64,000 nucleotides of DNA from an uncultured Bradyrhizobium sp. (lineage in GTDB: Bacteria; Pseudomonadota; Alphaproteobacteria; Rhizobiales; Xanthobacteraceae): contig NZ_CANSMR010000006.1 in NCBI RefSeq assembly GCF_947648125.1, forward strand, positions 186,001 through 250,000, given 5' to 3'. The notes beneath the pieces were generated by a model that searched no databases, had not been told where the DNA came from, and worked only from the letters and a program-made list of their open reading frames with translations. The first letter of the stretch is position 1. Every line of letters starts with the position of its first letter. The translations under genes were made by a program, and so were the position numbers. This document shows, one piece after another, positions 55,851-64,000 of this stretch.

Positions 55851-56563
55851 ACCAGGCGCTCGCAGCGATCCGGGCCGCCGGGATGCGCGATATCATTGCG
55901 GGGGCGCGCGCCTTGATCTTCGATGTCGACGGCACGCTCGCCGAAACCGAGGAAGTGCATCGCCGTGCCTTCAATGAGGCGTTCGCCGAGGCCGGCCTCG
56001 ATTGGTTCTGGGACCAGGTCACCTACGCGCGGCTGCTCCGGGTCGCCGGAGGCAAGGAGCGCATCCGGGCGTTCGACCAGCGCAACGCGGTTCCGTCGCT
56101 GACATTCGCCGACATCGCCGACCTGCACGGCATCAAGACTGCGCGCTACGCCGCGTTGATTGCGGCGGGCGGCTGCCCGTTGCGGCCGGGCGTGAGGGCC
56201 TGGCTCGCCGGCGCGCGCAGCCGCGGCCAGCGCCTGGCGATCGCCACGACGACATCGCATGGCAATATCGATGCCCTGCTGTCGGTCGCGTTGGGGCTGG
56301 ACTGGGCCGATCTGTTCGAGGCGATCGTTGCCGGCGACGACGTGCCGCGGAAGAAGCCGGCACCCGATGTTTACATCGAGGTGCTGGCTCGGCTCGGGCT
56401 CGGACCTTCGGGTTGCATCGCGGTGGAGGATTCCGGTAACGGCCTCGCCGCCGCGGCGCAGGCCGGCGTCCCCGTGGTCATTACCCGCAGCACCTATTTC
56501 AGCGACGACGATTTCACCGGCGCGTTGCTGGTTGTTGACGATCTCTCTGACATCGACGCCTGA
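55847..56563 (+). CDS. cbbY: HAD-family sugar phosphatase CbbY
   Basis: 238 residues. HAD motifs: [20 protein letters not shown] (I), [10 protein letters not shown] (II), KKPAPDVY (III) and VEDSGNG (IV). CbbY removes xylulose-1,5-bisphosphate, an inhibitory by-product of RuBisCO, and complements CbbX. Last gene of the cbb operon. The family includes other phosphatases, but the context supports this assignment. Confidence 0.92.
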   Translation: MNQALAAIRAAGMRDIIAGARALIFDVDGTLAETEEVHRRAFNEAFAEAGLDWFWDQVTYARLLRVAGGKERIRAFDQRNAVPSLTFADIADLHGIKTARYAALIAAGGCPLRPGVRAWLAGARSRGQRLAIATTTSHGNIDALLSVALGLDWADLFEAIVAGDDVPRKKPAPDVYIEVLARLGLGPSGCIAVEDSGNGLAAAAQAGVPVVITRSTYFSDDDFTGALLVVDDLSDIDA

Positions 56564-56595
56564 AGGCCGCTGCCACCGCCGCGCGGCAGTTCGAT

Positions 56596-56754
56596 TAATT
56601 TATTCGTACAGTGAAATAAATGGTACTTGCGTCCATCGCATGGTAGAGGCACAATCTCACCAAAGGTTGCGAGAATCCATGCCGCCCTCCAGCGGACTGA
56701 GGGATTTGCCAACAATTTCGGGAGACAACGCCCTATGATCCTCCGCTCTCCGGT
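56596..56754. repeat. Tandem duplicated unit 1, with palindromic operator
   Basis: Starts with ATTTATT...AATAAAT (56598-56621, 10-bp spacer). Common blocks with unit 2 are AGGTTGC (56664), TTGCCAACAAT (56706) and ATGATCCTCC (56735). A GGT-GAG/CTC-ACC hairpin at 56642-56661 and CCCTC/GAGGG at 56685-56703 are possible. Confidence 0.65.
56598..56621. promoter_or_regulatory. ATTTATT inverted repeat 1
   Basis: ATTTATT (56598-56604) and AATAAAT (56615-56621), 10-bp spacer. Occurs again at the equivalent place in unit 2. Candidate operator or RNA-polymerase site upstream of chvE. Confidence 0.55.
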
Positions 56755-56921
56755 CAATTTATTCGTGTGCTTAAATAAATGACCGGTCGGTGCTTGCATC
56801 GATATGGTGGGGACAACGTCCACCAGAGGTTGCCAGAAAAGAGTGCCACACCGCCAGAAGTTCTGGCGGACGCTGGCGCTTGCCAACAATCCCGGAAGAC
56901 AGGCGCGTCATGATCCTCCAC
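56755..56921. repeat. Tandem duplicated unit 2, with palindromic operator
   Basis: Homologous to unit 1 but with an insertion making a longer hairpin (CCGCCAGAA/TTCTGGCGG at 56851-56869). Common blocks are AGGTTGC (56827), TTGCCAACAAT (56880) and ATGATCCTCC (56910). On the minus strand an ATG at 56911 has GGAGG upstream and opens a 46-residue ORF ending at 56771. Confidence 0.65.
56757..56780. promoter_or_regulatory. ATTTATT inverted repeat 2
   Basis: ATTTATT (56757-56763) and AATAAAT (56774-56780) with the same 10-bp spacing as repeat 1. Confidence 0.55.
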
Positions 56922-57166
56922 GTCATTCCTGCGCCTCGTTCGTCCCACGACATGACTCGCGGGTGAACTCGGCATTGCAGGATCGTGCGGAGTGAGCATT
57001 GGCGCTGTTGACGGGTTCAATCGACATTCTGCAATTTCGGCTCGTGACGGCCCCGGCGCCGATCCGACATCGCCGTAGATCTGCGGCCAGCCCACGAACG
57101 ATAGCCGTCGATTGATGCTGTCCACGGGAGTGGTACCCCAACTCAAAAAAACCAAGGGAGTGAAGC

Positions 57167-58240
57167 ATGTTCAAATTGAAGACCACCTTGTTCGCGCTCG
57201 CGCTGGCCGGCCTTGCCGCGACGGTGTCCGATCGCGACGCGATGGCCCAGGCCAAGCCGACCGTCGGGATCGCGATGCCGACCAAATCCTCGGCGCGCTG
57301 GATCGATGACGGCAACAACATCGTCAAGGTACTGAAGGAACGCGGCTACGGCACCGACCTGCAATATGCCGACGACGACATCCCGAACCAGCTCTCCCAG
57401 GTCGAAAACATGGTGACCAAGGGCGCCAAGGTCCTGGTCATCGCGGCGATCGACGGCACCACGCTGTCCGACGCGCTGAAGCAGGCCAAGGCGCAGGGCA
57501 TCACCGTGATCGCCTATGACCGCCTGATCCGGGATACGCCGAACGTCGACTATTACGCGACCTTCGACAATTTCCAGGTTGGCGTGCTGCAGGCGCAATC
57601 GATCGAGAAGGCGCTCGGACTGAAGGACGGCAAGGGTCCCTTCAACATCGAGCTGTTCGGCGGCTCGCCCGACGACAACAATGCCTATTTCTTCTACGAC
57701 GGCGCGATGTCGGTGCTGAAGCCCTATATCGACGGCGGCAAGCTTGTCGTCGCCAGCGGCCAGATGGGCATGGGCAAGGTCGCGACCCTGCGCTGGGACG
57801 GCGCCACCGCGCAGGCACGGATGGACAATCTGCTCAGCGCCTTCTACGGCAAGAAGCGCGTCGACGCGGTGCTGTCGCCATATGACGGCCTGTCGATCGG
57901 CATCATCTCCTCGCTCAAGGGCGTCGGCTACGGCAGCAAGGACCAGCCAATGCCGTTCATGAGCGGCCAGGACGCCGAGGTGCCCTCGATCAAGGCGATG
58001 CTGCGCGGCGAGCAATACTCGACCATCTTCAAGGACACCCGCGATCTCGCCAAGGTCACGGCCGACATGGTCGATGCCGTGCTGAGCAAGAAGGAGGTCA
58101 CCGTCAACGACACCAAGACCTACAACAACGGGGTCAAGGTGGTTCCGTCCTATCTGCTCAAGCCGGTCGTGGTGGATAAGACCAATTGGGAGAAAGTCCT
58201 GATTGACAGCGGCTACTACAAGCGCTCGCAATTCGACTAA
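57167..58240 (+). CDS. chvE: Sugar-binding protein ChvE
   Basis: 357 residues. After a signal peptide (ending DAMA-QAK) the sequence follows Agrobacterium ChvE closely: [57 protein letters not shown]. Binds aldoses such as glucose, galactose, arabinose and xylose for uptake and, in Agrobacterium, for sugar sensing with VirA. Followed by the ATPase and permease. Confidence 0.93.
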   Translation: MFKLKTTLFALALAGLAATVSDRDAMAQAKPTVGIAMPTKSSARWIDDGNNIVKVLKERGYGTDLQYADDDIPNQLSQVENMVTKGAKVLVIAAIDGTTLSDALKQAKAQGITVIAYDRLIRDTPNVDYYATFDNFQVGVLQAQSIEKALGLKDGKGPFNIELFGGSPDDNNAYFFYDGAMSVLKPYIDGGKLVVASGQMGMGKVATLRWDGATAQARMDNLLSAFYGKKRVDAVLSPYDGLSIGIISSLKGVGYGSKDQPMPFMSGQDAEVPSIKAMLRGEQYSTIFKDTRDLAKVTADMVDAVLSKKEVTVNDTKTYNNGVKVVPSYLLKPVVVDKTNWEKVLIDSGYYKRSQFD

Positions 58241-58297
58241 GGCGGGCGAGCGGGGCTGGTAGCGCCGAGGCCGAGTGACGTTGCGGGATGTGATCCG

Positions 58298-59878
58298 ATG
58301 ACGGCGATGCTTGAGATGCGTAACGTCAGCAAGAGCTTTGCCGGCGTGCAGGCATTGCGCGACGTCAATTTCACCGTGGAAGCCGGGCAGATCCATGCGC
58401 TGGTCGGCGAGAACGGTGCGGGCAAGTCGACCCTGATGAAGGTGCTGAGCGGGGTCTATCCCGCCGGCAGCTATGAAGGGTCGATCCTGTTCGACGGCGA
58501 GGAGCGCCGGTTCCGCGACATCAACGACTCCGAGGCGCTGGGGATCATCATCATCCACCAGGAGCTGGCGCTGATCCCGCTGATGTCGATCGCCGAGAAC
58601 ATCTTTCTGTCGCGGGCGCCGTCGCGGTTCGGGGTGGTCGACCGCAACGCGGTGTACCGGCGGACGGCGGAGCTGCTGGCACAGGTCGGCCTGCGGGAAT
58701 CGCCGGATACCCTCGTCACCGATCTTGGCGTCGGCAAGCAGCAGCTGGTCGAGATCGCCAAGGCGCTGTCGAAGAAGGTGCGCCTCCTGATCCTGGACGA
58801 GCCGACCGCGAGCCTCAACGAGGCCGATAGTGCCGCGCTGCTGGACCGGCTGCTGGCCTTCCGCGAGCAGGGCATCGCCTCGATCCTGATCTCGCACAAG
58901 CTGAACGAGGTCGCGCGCGTCGCCGACCGGATCACGGTGCTGCGCGACGGCCGCACCGTCGACAGCCTCGATTGCCGAACCGAGCAGGTCGACGAGGACC
59001 GCATCATCCGCAGCATGGTCAACCGTGATCTCGCGCATCGCTTCCCGGAGCGACAGGTTGCGATCGGCGATCCCGTGATGACGGTGGAGAACTGGTCGGT
59101 GTATCACCCGCTGCACACCGCCCGGCAGGTGATCAAGAATGTCGATTTCAGGGTGCGCCGCGGCGAGGTGGTCGGCATCGCCGGCCTGATGGGCGCCGGC
59201 CGCACCGAGTTCGCCATGAGCCTGTTCGGCAGGGCCTGGGGCTACAATATCTCCGGCAGGATCAGCCTTGACGGACGCGAGGCGGACCTGGCCAGCGTGC
59301 CGGCTGCGATCCAAGCCGGCCTCGCCTATGTCACCGAGGACCGCAAGCAGCTCGGCTTGATCCTCGCCGACGACGTCCGCAAGAACGTGACGCTGGCGAG
59401 CCTGCGCCAGGTGTCGGATCGCGGCGTGATCGACGATGTCGTCGAGCTGAAGGCCGCGAGCGATTACCGCAACCGGATGCGGATTCGCTGTTCCGACGTC
59501 TATCAGGAGGCCGGGCAGCTCTCGGGCGGCAACCAGCAGAAGGTGGTGCTGTCGAAATGGCTGATGACCGATCCGCAGGTGCTGCTGCTGGACGAGCCGA
59601 CCCGCGGCATCGACGTCGGGGCAAAATACGAGATCTATTGTATCATCAACGAGCTCGCGGAGGCCGGCAAGGGCGTCGTGGTGATCTCGTCGGAAATGCC
59701 GGAATTGCTCGGCATCTGCGACCGGATTTGCGTGATGAATGACGGCGCTTTCGTCGGCGAGTTCACCAAGGGCGACGCGACGCAGGAGAAGATCATGCGC
59801 GCCATCATGCGCAATGTCAGGATGTCCGGAAGCGGGGCCGGTGGCAGCGCGGTGCGGGCGGGAGGCGGAGCACAATGA
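58298..59878 (+). CDS. gguA: Multiple-sugar ABC transporter ATPase
   Basis: 526 residues with two ABC domains. Walker A is GENGAGKST (residues 37-45); the ABC signature LSGGNQQK occurs in the second domain. The order after chvE and before the permease matches gguA of Agrobacterium (mmsA in related databases). ATGA overlap with the permease. Confidence 0.92.
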   Translation: MTAMLEMRNVSKSFAGVQALRDVNFTVEAGQIHALVGENGAGKSTLMKVLSGVYPAGSYEGSILFDGEERRFRDINDSEALGIIIIHQELALIPLMSIAENIFLSRAPSRFGVVDRNAVYRRTAELLAQVGLRESPDTLVTDLGVGKQQLVEIAKALSKKVRLLILDEPTASLNEADSAALLDRLLAFREQGIASILISHKLNEVARVADRITVLRDGRTVDSLDCRTEQVDEDRIIRSMVNRDLAHRFPERQVAIGDPVMTVENWSVYHPLHTARQVIKNVDFRVRRGEVVGIAGLMGAGRTEFAMSLFGRAWGYNISGRISLDGREADLASVPAAIQAGLAYVTEDRKQLGLILADDVRKNVTLASLRQVSDRGVIDDVVELKAASDYRNRMRIRCSDVYQEAGQLSGGNQQKVVLSKWLMTDPQVLLLDEPTRGIDVGAKYEIYCIINELAEAGKGVVVISSEMPELLGICDRICVMNDGAFVGEFTKGDATQEKIMRAIMRNVRMSGSGAGGSAVRAGGGAQ

Positions 59879-61065
59879 CCGACAAGACGGTGTCACTTCC
59901 CGAGACCCCCAAGCATTCCGGCTTCATCAAAAACAATCTGCGCAACTACGGCATGCTGCTGTCGCTGCTCGCGATCATGCTGTTCTTCGAGATCGTGACC
60001 GACGGCACGCTGCTGCAGCCGGTCAACCTCACCAATCTCGTGCTGCAGAACAGCTACATCGTGATCATGGCGCTCGGCATGCTGCTCGTGATCGTCACCG
60101 GGCATATCGACTTGTCGGTCGGGTCAGTTGCGGGCTTCGTCGGCGCGGTCGCCGCGGTGCTGATGGTGAGCTACCATGTCGACTACCCGACCGCCTTCAT
60201 CGTCTGTCTCTTGGTCGGTGCGGCGATCGGCGCGGCGCAGGGCTACTGGGTTGCCTATTTCAAGATTCCGTCCTTCATCGTGACGCTGGCCGGCATGCTG
60301 GTGTTCAAGGGCCTTGCGCTCGCGGTGCTGCAGGGCCGGTCGGTCGGGCCGTTTCCGCCGACCTTCCAGAAGCTGTCGTCGGGCTTCATCCCCGAGCTGT
60401 TTCCGAGTGCCGGCACGCTCTATCCGACCTCGCTCTTGATCGGCGTCGTGCTGGCGTTCGCGCTGGTGCTGGCGAGTGCCAAGAGCCGGGCGCGCGAGCA
60501 GTCGCACGGCATCGAGGTCGAGCCCTATGCGTTCTTCATCGCCAAGAGCGTCGCGCTGGCGGGCGCGGTGCTCTACTTCACCTATCTTATCGCCTCGCAT
60601 CGCGGCCTGCCAAACGTGCTCGTCATCATGACGGTGCTGATCGCGCTCTACGGTTTTGTCACGCGGCGGACCGTGATCGGCCGGCAGATCTATGCGGTCG
60701 GCGGCAACGCCAAGGCCGCGAAGCTCTCGGGCGTCAAGACCGAGCGGCTGACCTTCTTCACCTTCGTCAACATGGGCGTGCTGGCGGCGCTCGCCGGGCT
60801 GGTGTTTGCCGCCCGCCTCAACACCGCGACGCCGAAGGCGGGCCTCGGCTTCGAGCTCGACGTGATCGCCGCCTGCTTCATCGGTGGCGCCTCGGCCTAT
60901 GGCGGCGTCGGCCGGGTCGGCGGCGCGGTGGTCGGTGCCATGATCATGGGCGTGATGAACAACGGCATGTCGATCCTCGGCATCGGCATCGATTATCAGC
61001 AAGTGATCAAGGGCCTCGTCCTGCTGGGCGCCGTCTGCATCGACGTCTACAACCAGCGCCGGTGA
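59875..61065 (+). CDS. gguB: Multiple-sugar ABC transporter permease
   Basis: 396 residues with about ten hydrophobic segments. ALGMLLVIVTGHIDLSVGSV is the RbsC-family motif, and FIGGASAYGGVGRVGGAVVG the C-terminal one. Longer than RbsC because of an internal segment (about residues 195-235), as in GguB-like proteins. Partner of GguA and ChvE. Confidence 0.92.
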   Translation: MTDKTVSLPETPKHSGFIKNNLRNYGMLLSLLAIMLFFEIVTDGTLLQPVNLTNLVLQNSYIVIMALGMLLVIVTGHIDLSVGSVAGFVGAVAAVLMVSYHVDYPTAFIVCLLVGAAIGAAQGYWVAYFKIPSFIVTLAGMLVFKGLALAVLQGRSVGPFPPTFQKLSSGFIPELFPSAGTLYPTSLLIGVVLAFALVLASAKSRAREQSHGIEVEPYAFFIAKSVALAGAVLYFTYLIASHRGLPNVLVIMTVLIALYGFVTRRTVIGRQIYAVGGNAKAAKLSGVKTERLTFFTFVNMGVLAALAGLVFAARLNTATPKAGLGFELDVIAACFIGGASAYGGVGRVGGAVVGAMIMGVMNNGMSILGIGIDYQQVIKGLVLLGAVCIDVYNQRR

Positions 61066-61122
61066 TTGCCGCGCAGTCATGATCCTGCGATAGGATGGCG
61101 GCGCAACGCAGGAGAATGCCGC

Positions 61123-61956
61123 GTGAAACTGTCCCATGCCGATGCGCTGAACATCGGAAACATCCTCGCCGAAGTCGGCCGCACCGAGATCATGCCGCGG
61201 TTCCGCCGCGTCCGGGAGATCGAGGTCCGTACCAAGACCTCGGCATTCGACGTGGTCACTGAGGCCGACGAACTCGCCGAGCAGGCGATCTCGGCCGCGC
61301 TGCTCCGGGCATTTCCGAACGCGGTCGTGATCGGCGAGGAGGGCACGGCACGCGATCCGGCCGCGCTCGATCGGGTCGGAACCGCGGAGCTCGCCTTCAT
61401 CATCGATCCGATCGACGGCACGCGGAATTTCACCTCGAGCCTGCCGCTGTTCGGCACTATGGTGGCCGCCACGATGCGCGGCGAGATCGCGTTCGGCGCG
61501 ATCCATGATCCCGTCAGTAACGACACCGCGTTCGCGCTGCGCGGCGAGGGCGCGTGGCTCGAGATGCCGGATGGCAGGCGGCATGACCTGAATGTGGCCC
61601 CGGCGGGGCCGGTCCAGCAGATGGACGCGGTAGTCGGCGTCAACTTCCTGCCGGAGCCGTTGCGCGCGACTGTCGCCGGCAATCTGTCCAAGCTTGGGGC
61701 CAGCGCCTGGCTCAGATGCGCCGCGCATGAGTATCGCATGGCGGCGTCCGGTCATTGCCATCTCTTGTTCTACAACAAGCTGATGCCGTGGGATCATGCC
61801 GCGGGCTGGCTGTTGCATCGCGAGGCCGGCGGCTACAGCGCGCATTTCGACGGATCGCCCTACAAGCCGGTCAACCTGACCGGCGGCTTGCTCTGCGCGC
61901 CCGACGAGGAGAGCTGGCACGCGGCACAGCAGGCGATCCTGACGCCGGCCGGGTAG
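61123..61956 (+). CDS. Inositol-monophosphatase family protein
   Basis: 277 residues from a GTG at 61123 (AGGAG upstream). IMPase motifs: VVTEADELAEQAI, EEGTARDP and IDPIDGTRNFTSSLPLFGTM with the metal-binding Asp residues, then WDHAAGWLLHREAGG. Could dephosphorylate inositol phosphates, histidinol phosphate or a sugar phosphate. 57 bp after gguB, possibly in the same operon. Confidence 0.9.
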   Translation: MKLSHADALNIGNILAEVGRTEIMPRFRRVREIEVRTKTSAFDVVTEADELAEQAISAALLRAFPNAVVIGEEGTARDPAALDRVGTAELAFIIDPIDGTRNFTSSLPLFGTMVAATMRGEIAFGAIHDPVSNDTAFALRGEGAWLEMPDGRRHDLNVAPAGPVQQMDAVVGVNFLPEPLRATVAGNLSKLGASAWLRCAAHEYRMAASGHCHLLFYNKLMPWDHAAGWLLHREAGGYSAHFDGSPYKPVNLTGGLLCAPDEESWHAAQQAILTPAG

Positions 61957-61997
61957 GGGGATGTGCGAGTTCTGATCCAATTGTCAAACAGCTTCGG

Positions 61998-62122
61998 TGT
62001 CGTCCCTGCGAAAGCAGGGACCCATAACCACAGGACCATGTTGTTGAAATGGGCTGTGGCTCCAGCTCTGCAAGCCAATTCGCATTCGTGGTTATGGGTC
62101 CCGGCTCAAGGCCGGGACGACA
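61998..62122. repeat. Dispersed palindromic repeat (family G)
   Basis: TGTCGTCCC and GGGACGACA arms. Inside are GGACCCATAACCAC and GTGGTTATGGGTCC, a 14-bp perfect inverted pair. Typical of the intergenic repeats in this window. Confidence 0.75.
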
Positions 62123-62229
62123 TCGAATTTGTTGCACGGTCTGTGAGTCATACGCGCGCTGTCGCGACGCGAATTGCCTCAGCTTTGCGTCTCGTCCCAC
62201 CCTCTCATTGAACAGAGCGCGCAGGGGGC

Positions 62230-63456
62230 CTATTCGCTGCCGACCTCGCCGGTGATGATGTTGCCGAACAGCTTCCAGCTCTCGCCTTCGAATCGCATCA
62301 GCTGCGACTGTTCGATCGGACGGAAGTCAGTCGCGCTGGTATTGATCCTGATCCCGGGCAGGATCATCTTCGGCGCAAAGTCCTTCAGGCCGACGGCCTG
62401 CTTCATCACGTTCTCGCGCGTGAGATCGTCGCCGCACTGCTTGAGCACCTGCGCGAGCGTTTGTGCGGCAGCGTAGCCATAGACGTGATTGCCGTTGGTC
62501 TTGTCGCCGTCGGGCATGTACTTGTCCATGAACGCCCGCCATTCCCTGGTTTCGGCATCATCATTCCAGATCGTGTCGGTCGGATCCTTGAGGTAAGCGA
62601 CCGAGATGATGCCCTGCGAATGCTCGATGCCGGCGGCGCGCATGACAGAGGCGACCGACGTCGCGGTCGAGGTCAGGAAGAAGGTCGGCTTCCAGCCGAG
62701 CTCGGCGACCTTCTTGATGGTCTGCGCCGCGCCCTTCGGCGCCGCCCAGGTGAACAGGATGTCGGCGCCGGAGGCGCGCAGCGCCACGATCTGCGAATCC
62801 AACGTCGGATCGGTCAGCTCGTAGGATTTGTCGGCGACGATCATGCTGCTCGCCTTGTCGCCGAGGCCGTCGCGCAGCCCCTTGAGCGCATCCTTGCCGG
62901 CATCGTCGTTCTGCCAGAGCACCGCGATCTTGCCGTTCGGGAATTTGTCGAGGATGTATCTGGCGTAGATCCGCCCTTCGCTCTGATAGTTCGGCTGCCA
63001 GCCCATCGTCCAGGGAAAGCCTTGGGGATCGCCGAAGCGCGTCGCGCCTGATGCGATGAAGAGGTGAGGGACCTTCTTGCCGTTGAGATATTTCTGGATC
63101 GCGACATTGGGCGCGGTGCCGAGCGGCTGGAACACCAGCAGCACTTCGTCGCCCTCGACCAGCTTGCGCGCCTGCTCGACCGATTTCGGCGGCGAGAAGC
63201 CGTCGTCGTAGCTGACGAAGTTGATCTTGCGGCCGTTGATACCGCCTTGATCGTTGATCATCCTGAAATAAGCCGCCTCGGTCCGGCCGATCGCGCCATA
63301 GGCCGAAGCAGGGCCGCTATAGGGCATGATGTTGCCGATCTTGATCTCGGTATTCGAGACCCCCGGGCCGTAGTTCTTCTGCGCGAGCGCCGGCGACAGC
63401 GCGCCGATCGTCACTGCAGCCGCCAGGCACGCACGAAGCCAAAATCCGTCCAACAT
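62230..63456 (-). CDS. ABC transporter substrate-binding protein, branched-chain/amide type
   Basis: 408 residues. Signal peptide (residues 1-25, ending ALA), then EIKIGNIMPYSGPASAYGAI and GGINGRKINFVSYDDGFSPP, and PWTMGWQPNYQSEGRIYARY. Clearly a paralogue of the protein at 17580. Divergent from the flavin monooxygenase, so it may serve ketone or cyclic-ketone catabolism. Permease and ATPase are not in the window. Confidence 0.9.
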   Translation of the reverse strand: MLDGFWLRACLAAAVTIGALSPALAQKNYGPGVSNTEIKIGNIMPYSGPASAYGAIGRTEAAYFRMINDQGGINGRKINFVSYDDGFSPPKSVEQARKLVEGDEVLLVFQPLGTAPNVAIQKYLNGKKVPHLFIASGATRFGDPQGFPWTMGWQPNYQSEGRIYARYILDKFPNGKIAVLWQNDDAGKDALKGLRDGLGDKASSMIVADKSYELTDPTLDSQIVALRASGADILFTWAAPKGAAQTIKKVAELGWKPTFFLTSTATSVASVMRAAGIEHSQGIISVAYLKDPTDTIWNDDAETREWRAFMDKYMPDGDKTNGNHVYGYAAAQTLAQVLKQCGDDLTRENVMKQAVGLKDFAPKMILPGIRINTSATDFRPIEQSQLMRFEGESWKLFGNIITGEVGSE

Positions 63457-63556
63457 CCCTCAGTCACTCCCTGATGTGATCGCCTTGTGACGTATCGGCG
63501 GCTCCCCTTCGGGGCCGGCGCGTTGACGCCCGGCGACAATTATCGTATGCGCTTCC

Positions 63557-63578
63557 AGTCTGGAAACGTTTCCAGACT
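63557..63578. promoter_or_regulatory. Perfect 22-bp palindrome, TetR-type
   Basis: AGTCTGGAAAC and GTTTCCAGACT are exact complements with no spacer. It lies between the ABC binding-protein gene and the flavin monooxygenase gene. The repressor is likely encoded just outside the window. Confidence 0.7.
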
Positions 63579-63627
63579 AGCGCGCGTTCCCACCGATGGC
63601 AATATTCCTGCGGCCGGAGAGATGTGA

Positions 63628-64000
<373 letters not shown>

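Larger units (their letters stand above)
56564..57166. other. Intergenic region with a tandem duplication upstream of chvE
   Basis: About 600 bp without an established gene. It contains the two homologous units at 56596-56754 and 56755-56921 and then about 245 bp leading to chvE, with AAGGGAG near 57156. Confidence 0.6.

Noticed and set aside
57167-61065. D-xylose transporter XylFGH as the name for the ABC genes after the cbb operon
   Set aside because: The binding protein matches ChvE far better by whole-segment resemblance, and ChvE-GguAB accept several aldoses including xylose.

Overview
The window is GC-rich, gene-dense DNA of alphaproteobacterial type, most likely Bradyrhizobium or a close relative. 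The evidence is a form IC (red-type) cbb operon with divergent cbbR, a ChvE-GguA-GguB sugar uptake system, several short palindromic intergenic repeats of the kind scattered through Bradyrhizobium genomes, and many GntR/TetR/MarR/LysR-controlled catabolic cassettes with solute-binding proteins. No tRNA, rRNA, CRISPR array, transposase or phage gene was seen. The window looks chromosomal. Both ends cut into neighbouring loci, and the last gene is truncated.

Layout. 1-9.2 kb: a small membrane protein, a DUF6166-like protein, a zinc alcohol dehydrogenase, a GntR regulator, an MFS transporter, a NYN-domain protein, a DUF1236-like exported protein, a ketopantoate-reductase-like enzyme, a GST and an ArsR-SRPBCC pair. 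9.3-13.6 kb: a split two-subunit TPP decarboxylase, divergent from a TctC-type binding protein, an LigI-like lactonase/amidohydrolase and a D-2-hydroxyacid dehydrogenase. 14.3-21.1 kb: a small protein, ilvD, an MBL hydrolase with an ABC binding protein, and a divergent TetR-CMD-SDR operon with two perfect palindromic operators between them. 21.1-29.2 kb: a LysR regulator divergent from a five-gene sugar-type ABC operon, in which one permease is fused to an SMP-30/strictosidine-synthase-like beta-propeller and a second propeller protein is encoded next to it.

29.5-40.8 kb: an aromatic acyl-CoA catabolic region. It holds a fused flavin monooxygenase/Old Yellow Enzyme (2-aminobenzoyl-CoA monooxygenase/reductase or salicylyl-CoA 5-hydroxylase type), an SDR, an enoyl-CoA hydratase, a RidA protein, a second flavin monooxygenase, a cupin, an ABC binding protein, a MarR regulator, a kynurenine-formamidase-like hydrolase and a benzoate/2-aminobenzoate-CoA ligase. 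Nearly identical palindromes sit in the promoters of the fused monooxygenase and the ligase. Related sites flank the MarR gene, which suggests one local regulon. 40.8-44.9 kb: an EmrAB-type efflux pair with a divergent TetR. 44.9-46.6 kb: a hybrid histidine kinase.

46.8-56.6 kb: cbbR divergent from cbbF-cbbP-cbbT-cbbA-cbbL-cbbS-cbbX-cbbY (Calvin cycle). 56.6-62 kb: a tandemly duplicated intergenic element, then chvE-gguA-gguB and an inositol-monophosphatase-family gene. 62.2-64 kb: another ABC binding protein, divergent from a truncated Baeyer-Villiger-type flavin monooxygenase, with a perfect 22-bp palindrome between them.

Functions are assigned from recognised motifs and family resemblance by eye. 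No database search was run.
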